From: Bacteroidia bacterium
Lineage (GTDB): Bacteria; Bacteroidota; Bacteroidia; SpSt-205
DNA: 64,000 nt
Reading direction: 5' to 3'
Assembly: GCA_026414975.1 (NCBI GenBank)
Contig: JAOAHZ010000004.1
Span: 62,001-126,000 of the forward strand
Part shown: positions 59,992 through 64,000 of the stretch, one piece after another
Layout of the letters: every line of letters starts with the position of its first letter
Position numbering within the stretch: position 1 is the stretch's first letter
Notes under the pieces: model-generated
Database searches by the model: none
What the model saw: the letters and a program-made list of their open reading frames with translations, nothing else
What the model was told of the DNA's origin: nothing
Position numbers and translations under genes: made by a program

Positions 59992-60711
59992 ATGCGAATC
60001 TGGAGGATTTTGGTAGTAGAGGATGAGGAGCCTGCCCGCCGACTCCTACGGCGATACTTGAACCAAATACCCCATGTATCGGTCGATGAGGCCACTGACG
60101 GAACTCAGGCTTTAGAGAAGCTCCAAAATGAAACTTGGGATATCATTCTGCTGGATATAGAGATGCCTGGGATGGATGGTGTATCTCTCATGCACTTTGC
60201 ACGCAGCTTGCCACATCCGCCGGCGATCATTTTTACTACCGCTTATTCGGAGCATGCCGTCAAGGCGTTTGAGGGAGGGGCTGTGGATTATCTTCTGAAA
60301 CCTTTCTCCATAGAGAGGCTTCGTCAGGCCATAGAGCGCGCCCAACATCAGTTAGCCCCTTCATCCCTTGCGATAGACAAGCTGGCTATACCGCGAAAAG
60401 AAGGCCATGTCATTTTGTCATTTTCAGAAATTCTGGGCATCCGAGTTGAGGATAGGGTCCTGTCTATAGAAGCTGCCACGGGTCAAGTGTATGAGACCCG
60501 AGCGTATACCCTACAGCAAATAGAAGAAAAGCTGCCTAGTCCGCCTTTTTTGCGTATCGCGCGAGATGCTATTATCAATGTGGATGCTGTGCGTGAGGTA
60601 TTGCCATGGTTCTCCGGAAGATATAAAGTAATGTTGCGGACCATGAGCATTTATATGTGTAGTAGAGAATACGCTCCAACGCTTTTACGCGCAGTGGGTC
60701 TGCGAGAGTAG
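59992..60711 (+). CDS. LytTR-family response regulator
   Basis: Two-component response regulator, 239 residues. Receiver domain: ILVVEDEEPARRLLRRYL, phosphoacceptor Asp55 in IILLDIEMPGMDGVSL, and FTTAYSEHAVKAF, then YLLKPFSIE with Lys103. The C-terminal LytTR DNA-binding domain has YTLQQIEEKLPSPPFLRIAR and INVDAVREV. Its sensor kinase is not adjacent. The start follows the PPTase gene by eight bases, so they are probably cotranscribed. Confidence 0.9.
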   Translation: MRIWRILVVEDEEPARRLLRRYLNQIPHVSVDEATDGTQALEKLQNETWDIILLDIEMPGMDGVSLMHFARSLPHPPAIIFTTAYSEHAVKAFEGGAVDYLLKPFSIERLRQAIERAQHQLAPSSLAIDKLAIPRKEGHVILSFSEILGIRVEDRVLSIEAATGQVYETRAYTLQQIEEKLPSPPFLRIARDAIINVDAVREVLPWFSGRYKVMLRTMSIYMCSREYAPTLLRAVGLRE

Positions 60712-60713
60712 AG

Positions 60714-60721
60714 TAGCTTTG
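60714..60721 (+). promoter_or_regulatory. -7 box TAGCTTTG of the nuclease gene
   Basis: Exact TAnnTTTG, four bases (CTGC) before ATG 60726, two bases after the regulator stop. Confidence 0.7.
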
Positions 60722-60725
60722 CTGC

Positions 60726-61676
60726 ATGCGCCCTTTTGCTTTAGTATTCGTTTTATTCATCGTTGGCTTGGGTGCATGGCTCCTGTGGGAGAAGTTCTAC
60801 AATCTTTTCCCCAGCAGCCATAAAACATTTCCCACTCAAGTCTCTGATAAGCTAGAAAATCCTTCACCAGATCAACCGATCAAAGATAGCTCTCTGGGTT
60901 CCGCTGGGACGGTCTCCTTCCCATCATCCAACCCATCGGAAGCCCCTTCCTCCCCCTCTCGTCTCATAGATTATATAGCTCTCCCTCTTGCGGAAGCTCG
61001 GAGTCAGACTCCTTGCGAAACCGTTCGCCACACCTACTACACCTTATGCTATGATGAGGAACATGAGCAGCCTCGTTGGACAGTCCACATTTTAGAAGGA
61101 GAAAGACTCAAGTATGGCAAAGTGGGGCGTACGCAAGACTTTCGTCCTGACCCGAAGGTATTCACTCAGTCAGCTCAGTTATCTGACTATCGCGGTTCGG
61201 GGTACGATAGAGGGCATCTCGTGCCAGCTGGAGACTTCAAGTGGGATTCGGTGGCTATGAGCGAGACGTTCTATTTATCCAATATGAGTCCACAGCTTCA
61301 TGAGTTTAATGCAGGGATTTGGGAAGCGGTAGAGAGCATGGTCCGCTCGTGGGCCCGACAAAAGGGACGGCTAGTGGTCTATACGGGTCCAGTCTTGAAT
61401 AGGGTAAAGAAGCGGGTCGGGAAAAGTCGCGTTTCAGTACCGGAGGCCTACTATAAAGTCGTATATCACTTGGATGAAAAGGCTCCGTCAGCTGTTGGGT
61501 TTCTTGTTCCTCATGTTCCCACCACCCATTCCCCTCTCAACTTCCTGGTGTCTGTGGATTCGGTGGAGAAGCACACAGGTATAGATTTCTTTCCTGCCTT
61601 ACCCGACGACGTGGAAGAGAGAATAGAGAGCCGTTTAGAATATTCTCGCTGGAGGACCAATCCTCGCCGCCGCTAA
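60726..61676 (+). CDS. Membrane-anchored NucA-type DNA/RNA endonuclease
   Basis: Non-specific endonuclease with beta-beta-alpha-metal fold, 316 residues. A membrane anchor (MRPFALVFVLFIVGLGAWLL) and a Ser/Pro-rich linker precede the domain. Catalytic motif GYDRGHLVPAGDFKWD (His of DRGH near residue 164) and the metal Asn region ETFYLSNMSPQLHEFNAGIW are intact, followed by VVYTGPVLN. Probably acts outside the cytoplasm for nutrient or defence use. The stop TAA is part of the next gene's -7 box. Confidence 0.92.
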   Translation: MRPFALVFVLFIVGLGAWLLWEKFYNLFPSSHKTFPTQVSDKLENPSPDQPIKDSSLGSAGTVSFPSSNPSEAPSSPSRLIDYIALPLAEARSQTPCETVRHTYYTLCYDEEHEQPRWTVHILEGERLKYGKVGRTQDFRPDPKVFTQSAQLSDYRGSGYDRGHLVPAGDFKWDSVAMSETFYLSNMSPQLHEFNAGIWEAVESMVRSWARQKGRLVVYTGPVLNRVKKRVGKSRVSVPEAYYKVVYHLDEKAPSAVGFLVPHVPTTHSPLNFLVSVDSVEKHTGIDFFPALPDDVEERIESRLEYSRWRTNPRRR

Positions 61677-61681
61677 CTTTG
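61674..61681 (+). promoter_or_regulatory. -7 box TAACTTTG of the GNAT gene, containing the nuclease stop
   Basis: Exact TAnnTTTG, seven bases before ATG 61689; its TAA is the stop codon of the nuclease gene. Confidence 0.65.
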
Positions 61682-61688
61682 CCTTTAC

Positions 61689-62891
61689 ATGCGAGTGATT
61701 CCCGTGCGAACGGCCGCTGAGCAGCAAGCTTTTTTAGATTTTCCCCGTCGGCTTTATGCCGATGACCCTAACTGGGTCGGTCCCTTAGACTTAGAGCTGC
61801 GCGCCTTATTCAATCCAAAACGAAATCCTCACTTTTCTGAAGGAGAAGCGCAGTGGTGGTTGGCTCAAGATAGCCGAAAACAAGTGGTGGGTCGCATTGC
61901 CGCTTTCATTTACTATCCAAAGGCCCGTCGGTATGCCGTACCTACAGGGGGTATCGGGTTCTTTGAAGTAGTAGAGGATTATGCCGTAGCGGAGGCGCTC
62001 CTTGCTACAGCTCAAGCATGGTTAGCTGAGCGTGGGATGCAAGCCGTCGACGCTTGTATCAACTTCGGGGAAAATGATCGCTTCTGGGGCGTGCTTATAG
62101 AGGGGTTTGATTCTCCTCCCTCTTACGGGATGCCGTACAACAAGCCTTACTACGCTGATTATCTCAGCCGGTATGGATTTGAGCTCTATTTTCGTCAGGA
62201 ATCCCGTGAACTGGACCTGCGTCAAATCCCCGAGCGTATTATTCGCATCGCCCAACGAGCCGCCTATAAAGAAGGGGTTTCTTTCAGCTATCCAAACCTA
62301 AGCAACTTGCACCACTATGCTTTAGACTTTATGACCATCTACAACGATGCATGGCGTTTCCATGAACATTTTGTGCCTCTTACAGAGGATCGGCTCCGGC
62401 TTATCGTGGAAAACCTGAAACCTATCCTCATAGAGGAGATGATCTACTTTGCCTATGTGGAAAACGAACCCGCTGGCATCATTTTAGCCATACCAGACCT
62501 AAATCAAATATTTCGGCCGTGGCGAGGTCGCCCTACTTTATGGCAGCTTTTGAGCTTCCTATGGCGCAAGCGGAATAAATACGCTTGGTATCGGCGTAAA
62601 GGGATTCTAACCCGAGCTCGGGTGATGCTAATGGGCGTACGTCCTAAGTTCCAGCGTCGGGGCTTAGAATCGGCCTTAGCCTATTTACCTGTACCGCCTG
62701 TCGTTCAAATGGGCATTACTCATGCTGAACTGAGTTGGGTAGGGGACTTCAATCCGGCTATGTTAGCTGTCTTAGAAGCGATCCAAGCTCGACGCAGTCG
62801 GATCCATGCTACATTTCGGTATTACTTTTCTCCCGAGGTGCGTCAGCGTGTTCTCCGAGAAGCCCGGCCTATCATTAGCCGGGCGTCTTGA
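61689..62891 (+). CDS. GNAT-fold acyltransferase-like protein
   Basis: A 400-residue protein of a family common in Bacteroidota, usually annotated as GNAT-like. The N-terminal part (FPRRLYADDPNWVGPLDLEL, then VGRIAAFIYYPKA, GIGFFEVVEDYAVAEALLAT) looks like one GNAT half, and the second half (FAYVENEPAGIILAIPDLNQ, then MGVRPKFQRRGLESALAYLP) like another, with the acetyl-CoA loop as RRGLESA. Substrate unknown. The 3' end overlaps the convergent methyltransferase by 17 bases. Confidence 0.75.
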   Translation: MRVIPVRTAAEQQAFLDFPRRLYADDPNWVGPLDLELRALFNPKRNPHFSEGEAQWWLAQDSRKQVVGRIAAFIYYPKARRYAVPTGGIGFFEVVEDYAVAEALLATAQAWLAERGMQAVDACINFGENDRFWGVLIEGFDSPPSYGMPYNKPYYADYLSRYGFELYFRQESRELDLRQIPERIIRIAQRAAYKEGVSFSYPNLSNLHHYALDFMTIYNDAWRFHEHFVPLTEDRLRLIVENLKPILIEEMIYFAYVENEPAGIILAIPDLNQIFRPWRGRPTLWQLLSFLWRKRNKYAWYRRKGILTRARVMLMGVRPKFQRRGLESALAYLPVPPVVQMGITHAELSWVGDFNPAMLAVLEAIQARRSRIHATFRYYFSPEVRQRVLREARPIISRAS

Positions 62892-63564
62892 GGGGCTTCT
62901 GAGCGAGGATATAATAAGCGAAGCCTGTTAGGTCCCACCAAAGCACGCCTCTCTTTATGGTCCCTTTGAAGAGGAGATGAAAGATGAAGATAACCGGTAG
63001 GAACAGCAGTCTCCGGTAGTTACGAGCGATACGAATCCGATGGATGCGGGCTCCGAGGCGAAGAAGGTGATTCGCTAACTCAGTAGGCGTATATAATCGG
63101 ATATGGGTAGGGTCGTCAAAGAAGTTCAACGTCCCGGGCATAGATGGTAGGTATAAGCTTCGCTCACTGGGAGTCTCTATATATAGGTATCCACCTGGCT
63201 TGAGCTTTTGCCACAAATGAAAGAGGACCTCCTCTCCATTCGGAATGTGCTCAATCACGTGAATTAGGGTAATTAGGTCGTACTCCCCGTTCGGAAGTCT
63301 TTCCCATTCAGGATGATTTAGGTCCATGAGAATGAAGTGATCCATGCATGCTTTATCCTCAGGGGTGAGATTGTAGTCGGTCTCCCGATCTAATCCGATG
63401 TAGATGCAGTTGGGGAAGTATCGCTTGAAAAGACTTGGGGAACGATTTCCGCATCCTACATCCAGAACGAAGAGATGGTCCATACGAGCTACATACCGCC
63501 TTATCACCTGAAACGATAGACGGGGAACGAATCGGTAATAAAAGTTTTCCAAAAGGTAGAGCAT
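62875..63564 (-). CDS. Class I SAM-dependent methyltransferase
   Basis: A 229-residue methyltransferase. SAM-binding motif I is FVLDVGCGNRSPSLFKRYFP, motif II YIGLDRETDYNL, motif III region YDLITLIHVIEHIPNGEEVL, then LKPGGYLYIETPS. A C-terminal hydrophobic part (LLFLPVIFIFHLLFKG) may touch the membrane. Substrate unknown, perhaps a lipid or glycan. A GGAGGAA lies one base before the ATG, an unusual Shine-Dalgarno-like sequence in this window. Confidence 0.82.
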   Translation of the reverse strand: MLYLLENFYYRFVPRLSFQVIRRYVARMDHLFVLDVGCGNRSPSLFKRYFPNCIYIGLDRETDYNLTPEDKACMDHFILMDLNHPEWERLPNGEYDLITLIHVIEHIPNGEEVLFHLWQKLKPGGYLYIETPSERSLYLPSMPGTLNFFDDPTHIRLYTPTELANHLLRLGARIHRIRIARNYRRLLFLPVIFIFHLLFKGTIKRGVLWWDLTGFAYYILAQKPLKTPG

Positions 63565-63662
63565 TTCCTCCGAAGTTAGAGTCAGCCTCGGATATAACGA
63601 AGGAAAGTTGTTATGTGGAAACAGAGTTTTGGATTTGGAGTCCTTCGTTTGCAGCCTCTACC

Positions 63663-63670
63663 TATATTTG
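63663..63670 (+). promoter_or_regulatory. -7 box TATATTTG of the gene at 63680
   Basis: Exact TAnnTTTG, nine bases before ATG 63680. Confidence 0.6.
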
Positions 63671-63679
63671 CCAAAGATT

Positions 63680-64000
63680 ATGCAGATCGCTCCTTCTGTA
63701 GCTACTCCGAAAGAGGAAACGAGAAGCCTATCTATATGGCTCGGGTGGACAGCGGAGGCGGATCGGACGCGTCGTGAAGTGTTGAGCATCATGCTCCGCA
63801 ATGCAGGATATACGGTAGAATTGGCAGCAGAGTACGATCCCCTCCTGCTAGCTCAAGTCAGCCAGCGATATGATGCCGCCTTTCTCATCGTGGGCACGAC
63901 TAAGGGTCCGCTCCTTCCTGATGGTTCGTTGCTATTGAGACGGCAATATGATGTCCTTTTCCAACAGTTGTCGTCTAAGTTTCGGCTGCTTATCTGGGCT
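63680..64000 (+). CDS. Unknown protein, 3'-truncated by window edge
   Basis: The frame is open from ATG 63680 to the window end, 107 residues. It reads SLSIWLGWTAEADRTRREVL, SIMLRNAGYTVELAAEYD, then RYDAAFLIVGTTKGPLLPDG. The pattern (a loop then EADRTRREV helix, AGYTVE strand, and an AAFLIVG strand) resembles DUF4062/TIR-like N-terminal domains that precede large signalling or defence proteins, but I cannot name the family. The rest of the gene is outside the window. Confidence 0.6.
   Translation, partial: MQIAPSVATPKEETRSLSIWLGWTAEADRTRREVLSIMLRNAGYTVELAAEYDPLLLAQVSQRYDAAFLIVGTTKGPLLPDGSLLLRRQYDVLFQQLSSKFRLLIWA

Overview
The window is a gene-dense stretch of a Bacteroidota (Bacteroidetes-type) chromosome, roughly half G+C. 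The evidence is a type IX secretion C-terminal sorting domain on an M1 peptidase and on an alpha/beta hydrolase, a SprB-type repeat, families typical of the phylum (DUF5686, DUF4349, DUF1460, OmpA with a propeller), LPS-assembly LptD, and the Bacteroidetes -7 promoter element TAnnTTTG in front of many genes. Many proteins are rich in Arg, Glu, Trp and Tyr, which hints at a thermophile; that is inference. There is no prophage, insertion sequence, CRISPR array or rRNA.

Layout. 1-2.4 kb: 3' part of acnA, then rsmG. 2.5-4.4 kb: manganese catalase divergent from a small outer-membrane protein, with a palindrome between them. 4.4-8.1 kb: nuoC and lptD on the minus strand, facing away from a cell-wall amidase whose start codon lies six bases from that of lptD. 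8.2-15.6 kb: metE, lpxH-like hydrolase, HMA-like protein, propeller sensor kinase, DUF4349 lipoprotein. 15.7-26.2 kb: two lipoproteins, T9SS-exported M1 peptidase, polA, ceramidase-family hydrolase, propeller-OmpA protein. 26.2-27.2 kb: an almost gene-free stretch with a long GC hairpin, a decayed gene and tRNA-Tyr/tRNA-Gly. 27.4-30.5 kb: three consecutive genes for GDP-D-glycero-alpha-D-manno-heptose (hddA, hddC, gmhB) and a glycosyltransferase. 30.6-37.7 kb: a run of tightly packed or overlapping genes (TolB-like lipoprotein, DUF1460, truA, rpoN, FHA protein, dnaA, a second nuoC, rsmA). 37.8-46.8 kb: panD with a flippase-like membrane protein, enoyl-CoA hydratase with an aminotransferase, CDGSH protein, TolC, CapA, RNase H, comEC. 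46.8-58 kb: glmS, a lipoprotein, YbjN-like protein, trans-sulfuration enzyme, T9SS polyesterase-like hydrolase, DUF5686 protein, two periplasmic proteins of unknown role, purE, DCC thioredoxin-like protein. 58-64 kb: glycosyltransferase, phosphopantetheinyl transferase, LytTR regulator, NucA-type nuclease, GNAT protein, methyltransferase and the start of an unknown gene.

The most striking pattern is transcriptional. About two dozen genes and one tRNA have TAnnTTTG, or a one-base variant, ending very close to the start codon, most often exactly four bases away. In this phylum the element sits about seven bases before the transcription start, so most mRNAs here should be leaderless or nearly so. 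This rule also settles several start codons (for example 3672, 12034, 22694, 39110, 43638, 52949) and explains how genes can start six bases apart on opposite strands. Other points worth a second look are a ceramidase with GDVTPN in place of GDVSPN, two orphan NuoC proteins, a 107-base truA/rpoN overlap, a terminator-like hairpin inside a signal-peptide coding region, and two decayed genes.
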